Shown here: positions 57,386 to 64,000 of the stretch, in pieces
Layout: each line of letters begins with the position of its first letter
How positions within the stretch are numbered: position 1 is the first letter of the stretch
Source of the DNA: an uncultured Oscillibacter sp.
Lineage (GTDB): Bacteria; Bacillota; Clostridia; Oscillospirales; Oscillospiraceae
Length of the DNA: 64,000 bases
Reading direction: 5' to 3'
Assembly (NCBI GenBank): GCA_910576865.1
Contig: CAJTKE010000011.1
Coordinates: 1-64,000 of the forward strand
The notes under the pieces: generated by a model
What the model was told of the DNA's origin: nothing
Seen by the model: the letters and a program-made list of their open reading frames with translations, nothing else
Database searches by the model: none
Made by a program: the position numbers and the translations under genes

Positions 57386-59221
57386 TTATTTCTTCTGGTC
57401 GTCGTCGTCCACGACCTTGTAGTCCGCGTCGTAGTACTGGCCCTCATGGGCTCCGCCGGCGTCTCCGCCGGGCTGGGCGCCCTGGGGATTGGCCTGCTGG
57501 TACAGCTTCTCGCTGACGGCGTAGAACGCCTGCTGGAGCGCTTCCGTGTCCGCCTTGATGGCGGCGCTGTCCTGCCCCTTCAGGGTCTCCTTCAGCTTGT
57601 CGAGGGCTCCCTGGACCTTGCCCTTGTCGTCGGCGGGGATTTTGTCCCCCATGTCCGCCAGGGTCTTTTCGCACTGGTAGACCATCTGGTCCGCCTGATT
57701 CCGGGTCTCCACTTCCTCCTTGAGCTTCTTGTCCTGGGCGGCGTACTGCTCCGCCTCCTTGACGGCTTTTTCGATGTCCTCCTTGCTCATGTTGGAGGAG
57801 GAGGTGATGGTGATGTGCTGTTCCGTCCCGGTTCCCAGGTCCTTGGCCGAGACGTTCACGATGCCGTTGGCGTCAATGTCGAAGGTGACCTCGATCTGGG
57901 GCACGCCGCGGCGGGCCGGGGCGATACCGTCCAGGTGGAAGCGGCCCAGGGACTTGTTGGCCGCGGCCATCTCCCGCTCACCCTGGAGGACGTTGACCTC
58001 CACGCTGGTCTGGTTGTCGGCGGCGGTGGAGAAGACCTGGCTCTTCTTCACGGGGATGGTGGTGTTCCGGTCGATCAGCTTCGTGCACACGCCGCCGTAG
58101 GTCTCGATGCCCAGGGACAGCGGGGTCACGTCCAGCAGCAGCAGGCCCTTCACGTCGCCGGTGAGAACGCCCGCCTGGAGCGCCGCGCCCATGGCCACGC
58201 ACTCGTCGGGGTTGATGCCCTTGAAGGGGTCGGAGCCGGTGAAGGACTTCACCGCGTCCTGCACGGCGGGGATGCGGCTGGAGCCGCCCACCAGCAGAAC
58301 CTTGGAAAGGTCGGAGGGCTTGAGGCCCGCGTCGCTCATGGCCTGCCGCACGGGGCCCATGGTGGCGTCCACCAGATGGGCGGTGAGCTCGTTGAACTTC
58401 GCCCGGGAGAGGGTCACGTCCAGGTGCTTGGGGCCCGTGGCGTCGGCGGTGATATAGGGCAGGTTGATGTTGGAGGTGGTGACGCCGGAGAGCTCGATTT
58501 TCGCCTTTTCCGCCGCCTCCTTCAGGCGCTGCATGGCGACCTTGTCGGTGGACAGGTCCACGCCGTCGCTGCGCTTGAACTCGCCCACCAGCCACTTCAT
58601 GACGCACTCGTCAAAGTCGTCTCCGCCCAGGCGGTTGTTGCCCGCCGTGGCCAGAACCTCAATGACGCCGTCGTCGATGTCCAGGATGGACACGTCGAAG
58701 GTACCGCCGCCCAGGTCGTAGACCATGATCTTCTGGGTCTGTTCCTTGTCCACGCCATAGGCCAGGGCCGCCGCCGTGGGCTCGTTGATGATGCGCTTGA
58801 CGTCCAGGCCCGCGATTTTGCCCGCGTCCTTGGTGGCCTGGCGCTGGGAGTCGGTGAAGTAGGCCGGGACGGTGATGACCGCCTCGGTGACGGTTCCGCC
58901 CAGATAGGCCTCGGCGTCCGCCTTCAGCTTCTGGAGGATCATGGCGCTGATCTCCTGGGGGGTGTAGTTCTTGCCGTCTACGGTGACCCGGTAGTCGGAG
59001 CCCATCTCCCGCTTGATGGAGGAGATGGTCCGGTCGGGGTTGGTGATGGCCTGGCGCTTGGCCACCTGGCCCACCATGCGCTCTCCGGTCTTGGAGAAGG
59101 CGACGACGGAGGGGGTGGTCCGGTTTCCCTCGGCGTTGGCGATGACGACGGCCTCGCCGCCTTCCATCACCGCCACGCAGGAGTTGGTGGTTCCCAAATC
59201 GATACCGATTACTTTAGACAT
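57386..59221 (-). CDS. dnaK: Chaperone DnaK (Hsp70)
   Basis: A 611-residue Hsp70. The nucleotide-binding domain opens with KVIGIDLGTTNSCVAV and includes IINEPTAAALAYG, MVYDLGGGTFDVS and LVGGSSRIPAVQ. The substrate-binding domain follows (DVTPLSLGIETYGG), and a Gly/Ala lid ends in VVDDDDQKK. I start at 59221 behind AGGAGG; the frame is open 17 codons upstream into grpE spacing. It is third in hrcA-grpE-dnaK-dnaJ. Confidence 0.98.
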   Translation of the reverse strand: MSKVIGIDLGTTNSCVAVMEGGEAVVIANAEGNRTTPSVVAFSKTGERMVGQVAKRQAITNPDRTISSIKREMGSDYRVTVDGKNYTPQEISAMILQKLKADAEAYLGGTVTEAVITVPAYFTDSQRQATKDAGKIAGLDVKRIINEPTAAALAYGVDKEQTQKIMVYDLGGGTFDVSILDIDDGVIEVLATAGNNRLGGDDFDECVMKWLVGEFKRSDGVDLSTDKVAMQRLKEAAEKAKIELSGVTTSNINLPYITADATGPKHLDVTLSRAKFNELTAHLVDATMGPVRQAMSDAGLKPSDLSKVLLVGGSSRIPAVQDAVKSFTGSDPFKGINPDECVAMGAALQAGVLTGDVKGLLLLDVTPLSLGIETYGGVCTKLIDRNTTIPVKKSQVFSTAADNQTSVEVNVLQGEREMAAANKSLGRFHLDGIAPARRGVPQIEVTFDIDANGIVNVSAKDLGTGTEQHITITSSSNMSKEDIEKAVKEAEQYAAQDKKLKEEVETRNQADQMVYQCEKTLADMGDKIPADDKGKVQGALDKLKETLKGQDSAAIKADTEALQQAFYAVSEKLYQQANPQGAQPGGDAGGAHEGQYYDADYKVVDDDDQKK

Positions 59222-59268
59222 AACAACTGCCTCCTGAACTCTATGAAAATAGTATTTTGAACGCGTCT

Positions 59269-59856
59269 TCAATTGGCGACCTGCACCACGGCGTGGCGGA
59301 TCACCTTGTCCCCCAGGAGAAAGCCCGCCTGGAAGACCTGGGCCACTTCATTTTCGCCGAAGTTCTCGTCGTCGATGTGCATGACGGCCTCGTGCCGCTC
59401 CGGGTCGAAGGGCTGGCCCCGGGCCTCAATCTCCGCGACGCCCAGCTTTTTCAAAAGCTCCTTGTACTGGGTGAAAATCATCTCCAGGCCCTTCTTGTGG
59501 GGGTCGTCCTCCCCGCCGGGGGCCGCCGCCGCCCGCTCCAGGTTGTCGTACACCGCCAGGAACTCCCGGATGGTGTCCGCCTTGGCGTCCTGGTAGAGGG
59601 ATTCCTTCTCCTTGGCGGTGCGCTTGCGGTAGTTGTCGTACTCCGCCGCCAGACGGGCGAACTGGTCCTTGGTGGTCTCCAGCTGGCGCGCGGCCAGCTC
59701 CATCTGCTCCACCTGCTCCTTCGTGAAGGTGAAACCCTTTTCCTTCTTCTTTTTGCCCTTGGGCGCTTTCTCGGCGGGTTCCTCCGGCCGGGGCTCGGGG
59801 GCCGCTTCCGTCTCCGGGGCCTCCTCCTCCAGGGGCTGCTTGTTTTCTTCCGTCAT
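59269..59856 (-). CDS. grpE: Nucleotide exchange factor GrpE
   Basis: A 195-residue GrpE that releases ADP from DnaK. After an acidic, Lys-rich disordered N-terminus (1-45) comes a long helix (LAAEYDNYRKRTAKE) and the C-terminal beta-domain (NFGENEVAQVFQAGFLLGDKVIR then AVVQVAN). It overlaps the hrcA stop by 4 bp, so it is coupled to hrcA. Confidence 0.97.
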   Translation of the reverse strand: MTEENKQPLEEEAPETEAAPEPRPEEPAEKAPKGKKKKEKGFTFTKEQVEQMELAARQLETTKDQFARLAAEYDNYRKRTAKEKESLYQDAKADTIREFLAVYDNLERAAAAPGGEDDPHKKGLEMIFTQYKELLKKLGVAEIEARGQPFDPERHEAVMHIDDENFGENEVAQVFQAGFLLGDKVIRHAVVQVAN

Positions 59857-60899
59857 TTCAGTTCCTCCTTCGGGGGTAGTTCCTCCTGTTTTCCAAACAA
59901 TCTCGTCAGCCCCTCGGCGAAGCCGGAAAGCCGCGCGGCCACCGCCGCGTAATCCATCCTCGTGGGGCCCACCACGCCGATGAGGCCCCGCATGTCGTCC
60001 CCGATATCATAGCTGGCCACCACCACGCTGGTGTCCCGCAGGGCCTCTTTCACATTCTCCGGCCCGATGAGAATCTCCATGTCCCGGTGCAGCGGCTGGG
60101 GAAGCTCCTCCTTGCTCTCCGCCAGGAAGCTCATCAGCTCGTGGGCCTTGTCGGCGTCCCGGAACTCCGGGAGCTTCAAAAGCCGGCTGGCCCCGGCGGT
60201 GACGATCTCCCGCTGTCCCGCCTCCTCCAGCGCGTCCGCCGCGAAGCTCACGGCCTGGGACAGCAGCAGGAAGAGCTGGGGGCTCACCTGATCCGCCACG
60301 TTCATCAGCCGCTGGCTCATGCCGACGGGGTCCGTGTTCACGAAGTGGCTGTTCAAAAGGTTCGCCGCCGCGGGCAGGTCCGCCGGGTCCACCTTGAGCT
60401 GCATCCGGAGGAGCTGGCTCTTCACCTTGCTGTCGCTGGTCATCATCACCAGGATGCAGTTCCGCTCGTCCACCGCCAGCAGCTCGAAGCGCCGGGCGGT
60501 GAGCTCGGTCTTCCGGCTGGCGGCGATATAGGCCGGGTAGCGCACCAGGGCGGAGACCGCCCGGCCCGCCTGGGCCAGGAGGCGGTCCAGCTCCTCCATT
60601 TTCAACTGGAGGGATTGGTTGATCTTCTCCGTCTCCGCCAGGGAGAGGCGCTGTTCCTCCATCAGCTCGTTGACGTACAGCCGGTAGCCCTTGGGGGAGG
60701 GCATTCGCCCGGCGGAGGTGTGGGGCTGCTCCAGATAGCCCATTTCCGTCAGATCGGAAAGCTCGTTGCGGATGGTGGCGGAGCTGACGCTGCCCCCCAT
60801 CTCGGCGGCGATGGACTTGGAGCCCACCGGCTCGGCGGTGCGGATGTAGTCCTCCACCACCACCTTCAATATCTGCCGTTTCCGCTCCGACAAGTCCAC
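59853..60899 (-). CDS. hrcA: Heat-inducible repressor HrcA
   Basis: A 348-residue repressor that binds CIRCE elements and is kept active by GroEL. The N-terminal winged helix (IRTAEPVGSKSIAAEMG and SSATIRNELSDLTEMGYLEQ then PHTSAGRMPS) is diagnostic; the rest is the GAF-like dimerisation domain. I start it at the GTG at 60899, six bases after GGGAGG. The open frame runs further up, but into the CIRCE sequence itself. It heads the hrcA-grpE-dnaK-dnaJ operon and so controls itself and groESL. Confidence 0.96.
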   Translation of the reverse strand: MDLSERKRQILKVVVEDYIRTAEPVGSKSIAAEMGGSVSSATIRNELSDLTEMGYLEQPHTSAGRMPSPKGYRLYVNELMEEQRLSLAETEKINQSLQLKMEELDRLLAQAGRAVSALVRYPAYIAASRKTELTARRFELLAVDERNCILVMMTSDSKVKSQLLRMQLKVDPADLPAAANLLNSHFVNTDPVGMSQRLMNVADQVSPQLFLLLSQAVSFAADALEEAGQREIVTAGASRLLKLPEFRDADKAHELMSFLAESKEELPQPLHRDMEILIGPENVKEALRDTSVVVASYDIGDDMRGLIGVVGPTRMDYAAVAARLSGFAEGLTRLFGKQEELPPKEELK

Positions 60900-60934
60900 G
60901 ACAACCTCCCGCGTCCGCGTTCTGTTTTCATGCT

Positions 60935-60961
60935 TTAGCACTCCTTTTCCCGGAGTGCTAA
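60935..60961. promoter_or_regulatory. CIRCE operator of the hrcA-dnaK operon
   Basis: TTAGCACTC and GAGTGCTAA with a 9-base spacer, an exact match, directly downstream of the promoter. Confidence 0.97.
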
Positions 60962-60965
60962 AGCG

Positions 60966-60994
60966 AGTTTACCACCGGAGGGATTTGTTGTCAA
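60966..60994 (-). promoter_or_regulatory. Promoter of the hrcA operon
   Basis: TTGACA (60994-60989), 17 bp, TAAACT (60971-60966) on the minus strand. Confidence 0.85.
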
Positions 60995-61121
60995 TGGACG
61001 GACATGAACAAATTGTAAACAAACCGCGTCGGAATGGTGAATCCTTTTCCGGCGGCAAAAACCCCTGTGCTCAAAATATACCGAATGTTGTCCAGAGTTG
61101 TCCGAGAGTAAAAAATTGTGC

Positions 61122-61150
61122 TTTACTTTTTCAGCAAAAGCTGGTATTAT
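61122..61150 (+). promoter_or_regulatory. Promoter of the Crp/Fnr-type gene
   Basis: TTTACT (61122-61127), 17 bp, TATTAT (61145-61150). The spacer holds the dyad CAGC-AAAA-GCTG, which could bind a regulator. Confidence 0.65.
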
Positions 61151-61190
61151 CATTAGATGTGTGGGATATGCGCCAGAAAGGGATGAGCAC

Positions 61191-61844
61191 ATGCTTAGTG
61201 AGCAGGAGCTGGTAAAAAGTCCGCTGTTTCATGACATCAGCTATCAGGACTACCGGGAGATTCTCACCTGTTTCCAGGCGGTCCAGCGGTCTTTCCGGGC
61301 GGACGAGCTGATTTATGACTTCTCCTCCGACGCCGTGGGCGTGGTGGAGCGGGGTCAGGCCACCCTGATCCGCATCGACGAGGAGGGCGTGGCCACGGTG
61401 CTGGAGGACCTGGGCGCCGGGGGCATCTTCGGCAAGACCCTGGCCTTCGCCGGGTCCACCGGGGACAGCCTGGAGGTCATCTGCCGCCGCCCCTGCGACG
61501 TGGTCTTCATCAACTACGACCACTTTTTCAGCGCCTGCGGCAACGCCTGCCAGCGGCACAGCGTCATGGTCCAGAACATGGTGCGCCTGATGGCGGACAA
61601 GGCCCAGGCCCTCTCCCGCCGGGTGGACGTGCTGTCCCGCCGCTCCATCCGGGAGAAGCTGCTGTGCTACTTCCGCCAGCTCTCCCAGCAGTCGGGAAGC
61701 CGGACCTTCACCCTTCCCTTCTCCCTCAGCACCCTGGCGGACTACATCGCCACGGACCGCAGCGCCATGATGCGGGAGCTCAAGCGCCTCCGGGAGGAGG
61801 GCAGCGTCCGCTCCGACGGGCGCCAGTTCACCATCCGGCAGTGA
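61191..61844 (+). CDS. Crp/Fnr-family transcriptional regulator
   Basis: A 217-residue regulator. Residues 10-130 form the cyclic-nucleotide-binding-like beta-barrel (ERGQATLIRIDEEGVATVLEDL then GGIFGKTLAFAG), a long dimer helix follows, and the C-terminal HTH reads LSTLADYIATDRSAMMRELKRLREEG. There is no N-terminal Fnr-type cysteine cluster, so an iron-sulfur oxygen sensor is unlikely. The ligand is unknown. The start at 61191 follows AAAGGGA. It is divergent from hrcA and followed directly by a thioesterase gene. Confidence 0.88.
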   Translation: MLSEQELVKSPLFHDISYQDYREILTCFQAVQRSFRADELIYDFSSDAVGVVERGQATLIRIDEEGVATVLEDLGAGGIFGKTLAFAGSTGDSLEVICRRPCDVVFINYDHFFSACGNACQRHSVMVQNMVRLMADKAQALSRRVDVLSRRSIREKLLCYFRQLSQQSGSRTFTLPFSLSTLADYIATDRSAMMRELKRLREEGSVRSDGRQFTIRQ

Positions 61845-61864
61845 CGGAAAAGGGGGCGTTTTCC

Positions 61865-62275
61865 GTGGATTACGAACAGCTCCGGTCCTTCCGCAATGAG
61901 AGCAACCCCTTCGGCAGGCGCCTGGGCATCTACGTGGAGGAGCTCCGCCCCGGCTACGCCCGGGCCGTCAAGACCGTGGCGGAGGAGGACCTGAACCCCG
62001 TTCAGGTGCCCCACGGCGGGGTCTACTTCTCCCTGGCGGACACCGCCTGCGGCTCCGCCATGGTGGCCTATGGAACCATGGCGGTCACCATCAACTGCTC
62101 CTTCAGCTTCCTGAAAAGCGCCCGGGTGGGCGATACGCTGACGGCGGAGGCCCGGGAGCTTCAGGGCGGCAAAAGCGTCTGCGTGCTGGAGGCCCGGGTC
62201 ACGGGCGGGGACGGGGAGCTCTTCGCCGTGGGCACCTTCACCTTCCGGCGGCTGGACAAGAAGATCGAGCTGTGA
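61865..62275 (+). CDS. PaaI-type hotdog thioesterase
   Basis: A 136-residue hotdog-fold protein of the PaaI/YdiI group, which hydrolyses acyl-CoA thioesters. The signature VPHGGVYFSLADTACGSAM carries the helix-capping and catalytic positions. I use the GTG at 61865, nine bases after AAAGGGGG; an earlier GTG at 61841 overlaps the preceding stop. It is probably cotranscribed with the Crp/Fnr gene. The physiological substrate is unknown. Confidence 0.85.
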   Translation: MDYEQLRSFRNESNPFGRRLGIYVEELRPGYARAVKTVAEEDLNPVQVPHGGVYFSLADTACGSAMVAYGTMAVTINCSFSFLKSARVGDTLTAEARELQGGKSVCVLEARVTGGDGELFAVGTFTFRRLDKKIEL

Positions 62276-62286
62276 CAAGATATGAC

Positions 62287-62316
62287 AAAGAGGCTGTCTC
62301 CGACAGCCTCTTTTTT
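62287..62316 (+). terminator. Terminator of the crp-like/thioesterase operon
   Basis: A perfect 12-bp stem (AAAGAGGCTGTC with its complement), 3-base loop, and a T6 tract. Confidence 0.92.
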
Positions 62317-62333
62317 GCGCGCTCTTCAAAGTT

Positions 62334-62429
62334 TTATCCGATGTAGGGCAGGATCATCGAGGCCAGCAGGGCCACCACCAGCACCACCACCAGGACCAGG
62401 GCGACGATCCGCTTCAGCTTTCCGTTCAT
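62334..62429 (-). CDS. Very small single-helix membrane protein (31 aa)
   Basis: This short frame encodes 31 residues: a basic head (MNGKLKRI), one strongly hydrophobic helix (VALVLVVVLVVALLASMILP) and the end YIG. It has a full AAAGGAGG ribosome site and an ATG that overlaps the stop of the DUF951 gene, so it is translationally coupled. Such miniproteins are easily missed. Function is unknown; a role in envelope or transporter tuning is only conceivable. Confidence 0.7.
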   Translation of the reverse strand: MNGKLKRIVALVLVVVLVVALLASMILPYIG

Positions 62430-62617
62430 GTCGGTTCCTCCTTTGTCAGTACTTTTCGGATGCTCTTCTCCGCCTTGCTCCGGGGGAGCATCAGCTCATG
62501 GCCGCAGCCCTGGCACCGGAGCTTGATGTCCATGCCCACCCGCAGAATCTCCCACCGGGTGCTGCCGCAGGGATGGGGCTTTTTCAATTCCACCAGATCG
62601 TGAAGCCGCAGGTCCAT
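62426..62617 (-). CDS. DUF951 family protein
   Basis: A 63-residue protein that matches the small conserved Firmicute family DUF951: LHDLVELKKPHPCGSTRWEI then RVGMDIKLRCQGCGHELMLPR. The Cys residues (PCG, CQGC) could bind zinc. It is cytosolic and highly basic at the C-terminus, consistent with a nucleic-acid or ribosome-associated role, which is unproven. It is divergent from the S1-domain gene, and its stop overlaps the small membrane gene. Confidence 0.88.
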   Translation of the reverse strand: MDLRLHDLVELKKPHPCGSTRWEILRVGMDIKLRCQGCGHELMLPRSKAEKSIRKVLTKEEPT

Positions 62618-62687
62618 CTTGTCCTCCTGTCAACCATTTCGGTTTTCCGCATATATTGTCTGTATCAACGTTTAAGGATGCGATATC

Positions 62688-63620
62688 ATGCCGGAAAATA
62701 AACTGTACCCGCCGGAGGGCCTCCGCCCTCCCGTCCCCCTCACCCTCGACCGCCTGCGGGAGGCCCTGGAATCCGGGGACATCCTGGAAGCCCCCGTCCA
62801 GCGCTGCGGCGTGGACCACACCCTGTACCTGAACCTGGGCGGCGTCCAGGGCCGCATTCCCCGGCAGGAGGCCGTGGCCCCCTGGATCAGCGGCGCGGAC
62901 CGGGACATCGCCGTCCTCTCCCGGGTGGGGAAGCCCACCTGCTTCACCGTCACGGCCCTGGAGGCCGACGAAAAGGGCGCGCCCATCGCGCTCCTCTCCC
63001 GCCGGGCCGCTCAGGAACAGGCCATGGCGCATTTTCTGGAGCAGCTGGAGCCCGGGACCGTCCTCACGGGCCGGGTCACCCGGCTGGAGAGCTTCGGGGC
63101 CTTCGTGGACGTGGGCTGCGGCATCGTCGCCATGCTGCCCATCGAGCACATCTCCGTCTCCCGCATCGCCCACCCCCGGGAGCGGTTCCAGGAGGGCCAG
63201 AAGATTCTGACGGCGGTGTGGTCCCTGGACCGGGAGGCCCGGCGGATCACCCTGACCCACCGGGAGCTTCTGGGCACCTGGATGGACAACGCCAGCCGCT
63301 TCCGCCCCGGCGAGACGGTGAAGGGCGTGGTGCGGACGGTGAAGGACTACGGCAGCTTCATCGAGCTGGCCCCCAACCTCTCGGGCCTCGCCGATGCCAG
63401 GGAGCACCTGTCCCCCGGCGACGGGGTCAGCGTGTACATCAAGAGCATCCGCCCGGAGCGGATGAAAATCAAGCTCCAGGTCATCGAGAAGCTGCCTCCG
63501 GCCCCGGCGGAGCCCATCCGCTATCAGGTCACCGACGGGAAGCTGGACCGCTGGGTCTACTCCCCGCCGGACTATGAAAAGCAGCCGGTGGAGACGGTGT
63601 TCACAGCTCCCTCCCCTTGA
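62688..63620 (+). CDS. S1 RNA-binding domain protein
   Basis: A 310-residue protein with two clear S1 domains, at about 120-190 (GTVLTGRVTRLESFGAFVDVG) and about 205-270 (GETVKGVVRTVKDYGSFIELA). A more diverged one may cover about 30-105. The short C-terminal tail is Pro-rich. It is shorter than full ribosomal S1 and resembles the S1-like proteins of clostridia, often annotated as 30S protein S1. It probably binds mRNA or ribosomes in the cytosol. AAGGA precedes the ATG. Its end overlaps the convergent rarA end by 20 bp. Confidence 0.88.
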   Translation: MPENKLYPPEGLRPPVPLTLDRLREALESGDILEAPVQRCGVDHTLYLNLGGVQGRIPRQEAVAPWISGADRDIAVLSRVGKPTCFTVTALEADEKGAPIALLSRRAAQEQAMAHFLEQLEPGTVLTGRVTRLESFGAFVDVGCGIVAMLPIEHISVSRIAHPRERFQEGQKILTAVWSLDREARRITLTHRELLGTWMDNASRFRPGETVKGVVRTVKDYGSFIELAPNLSGLADAREHLSPGDGVSVYIKSIRPERMKIKLQVIEKLPPAPAEPIRYQVTDGKLDRWVYSPPDYEKQPVETVFTAPSP

Positions 63621-64000
63621 GCTTTTCCCAGTAGGCTTTCGCCGCCTGCTCCGTCTTGTTCTCCCCCCACTCGTAGTACTTCACGCCCTTCAGGGCGTCG
63701 GGGAGGTACTGCTGGTCCACCCAGTGGCCGGGGAAGCTGTGGGGATACAGGTAGTGCTGCTGGTTGTCGAAGCCGGTGGTGTCGGCGTGGACGTTCTGCA
63801 ATTGCCGGGGCACGTCCCCGGTGCGGCCCGCCCGGACGTCCGCCCGGGCCCGGCCGATGCCCTCCACCACGCTGTTGGACTTGGGGGCCGTGGCCAGCAG
63901 GATGGCCGCCTGGGCCAGGGGCAGCTGGGCCTCCGGGAGGCCCAGCTGCATGGCCGTGTCCACGCAGGCCTTGACAATCGCCACGGCCTGGGGATAGGCC
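63601..64000 (-). CDS. rarA: RarA/MgsA replication-associated recombination ATPase, C-terminal part
   Basis: The last 130 or so residues of a gene that enters from the right edge. The sequence (PEAQLPLAQAAILLATAPKS, then HYLYPHSFPGHWVDQQYLPD and YYEWGEN) is the typical C-terminal oligomerisation region of RarA/MgsA, an AAA+ protein that acts at stalled replication forks. The ATPase part lies outside the window. Its stop codon is inside the end of the S1 gene. Confidence 0.9.
   Translation of the reverse strand, partial: AYPQAVAIVKACVDTAMQLGLPEAQLPLAQAAILLATAPKSNSVVEGIGRARADVRAGRTGDVPRQLQNVHADTTGFDNQQHYLYPHSFPGHWVDQQYLPDALKGVKYYEWGENKTEQAAKAYWEKLKGREL

Noticed and set aside
60900..60941. An upstream start of HrcA inside the CIRCE element
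   Set aside because: The GTG at 60941 is within the operator and has no ribosome site; the GTG at 60899 is preceded by GGGAGG and gives the normal N-terminus.

Overview
The window looks like a chromosomal segment from a high-GC member of the Clostridia, probably the Oscillospiraceae (Oscillibacter/Flavonifractor/Lawsonibacter type). This is inferred, not proven. The support is: CIRCE-HrcA heat-shock control, sigma-A promoters (TTGACA-17-TATAAT), strong AAGGAGG ribosome sites, GTG/TTG starts, short GSI-type glutamine synthetase, S-layer-homology proteins, DUF951, RNase M5, and very high GC that leaves long false frames on the non-coding strand. I saw no rRNA, tRNA, CRISPR array, insertion sequence or prophage. 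Apart from one suspicious 24-bp repeat pair and one AT-rich gene segment, it reads as core genome with several sugar and surface loci.

Layout. 0-2.7 kb: two divergent nucleoside (uridine-type) phosphorylases and a GntR regulator with a clear operator inside its promoter. 2.7-6 kb: a metY-metA-DHH phosphoesterase operon for O-acetylhomoserine methionine synthesis. 6-9.5 kb: a small membrane-anchored HTH regulator, an EamA exporter, CutC and a membrane-anchored GH25 muramidase. 9.5-17.7 kb: nitrogen assimilation, with glnA, an ANTAR RNA-binding regulator, and gltB-gltD behind a leader terminator. 18.2-24 kb: an ABC sugar importer plus a GH112 beta-galactoside phosphorylase with a divergent AraC regulator. 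25-31 kb: a LacI regulator divergent from a PTS-phosphatase-malQ operon that fits maltose use. 31-37.4 kb: an aminotransferase, then citrate synthase, aconitase and isocitrate dehydrogenase, the oxidative branch that makes 2-oxoglutarate. 37.5-47.1 kb: a cell-surface cluster with an AlgI/AlgJ-type acyltransferase pair, an SLH-transglutaminase, a Pro/Glu-rich lipoprotein, a VanX-like dipeptidase with a large insertion, and an SLH coiled-coil protein. 47.2-49.3 kb: groES-groEL. 49.3-56.2 kb: comEC-holA-rnmV and neighbours, rpiB, a PHP phosphatase. 56.2-61 kb: hrcA-grpE-dnaK-dnaJ. 61-64 kb: a Crp/Fnr regulator, a thioesterase, two tiny genes, an S1-domain protein and the 3' end of rarA.

How the parts fit. 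Citrate synthase, aconitase and IDH supply 2-oxoglutarate. GltBD and GlnA then use it to fix ammonium. The ANTAR protein sits between glnA and gltB, and the gltB leader carries an ANTAR-type hexaloop motif inside a terminator stem. This suggests a local antitermination circuit, the most interesting regulatory system in the window. The two sugar loci lie tail to tail and share a TTGCGCAA-type intergenic motif, so one regulator may co-ordinate them. Both chaperone operons carry CIRCE elements for the HrcA encoded here.
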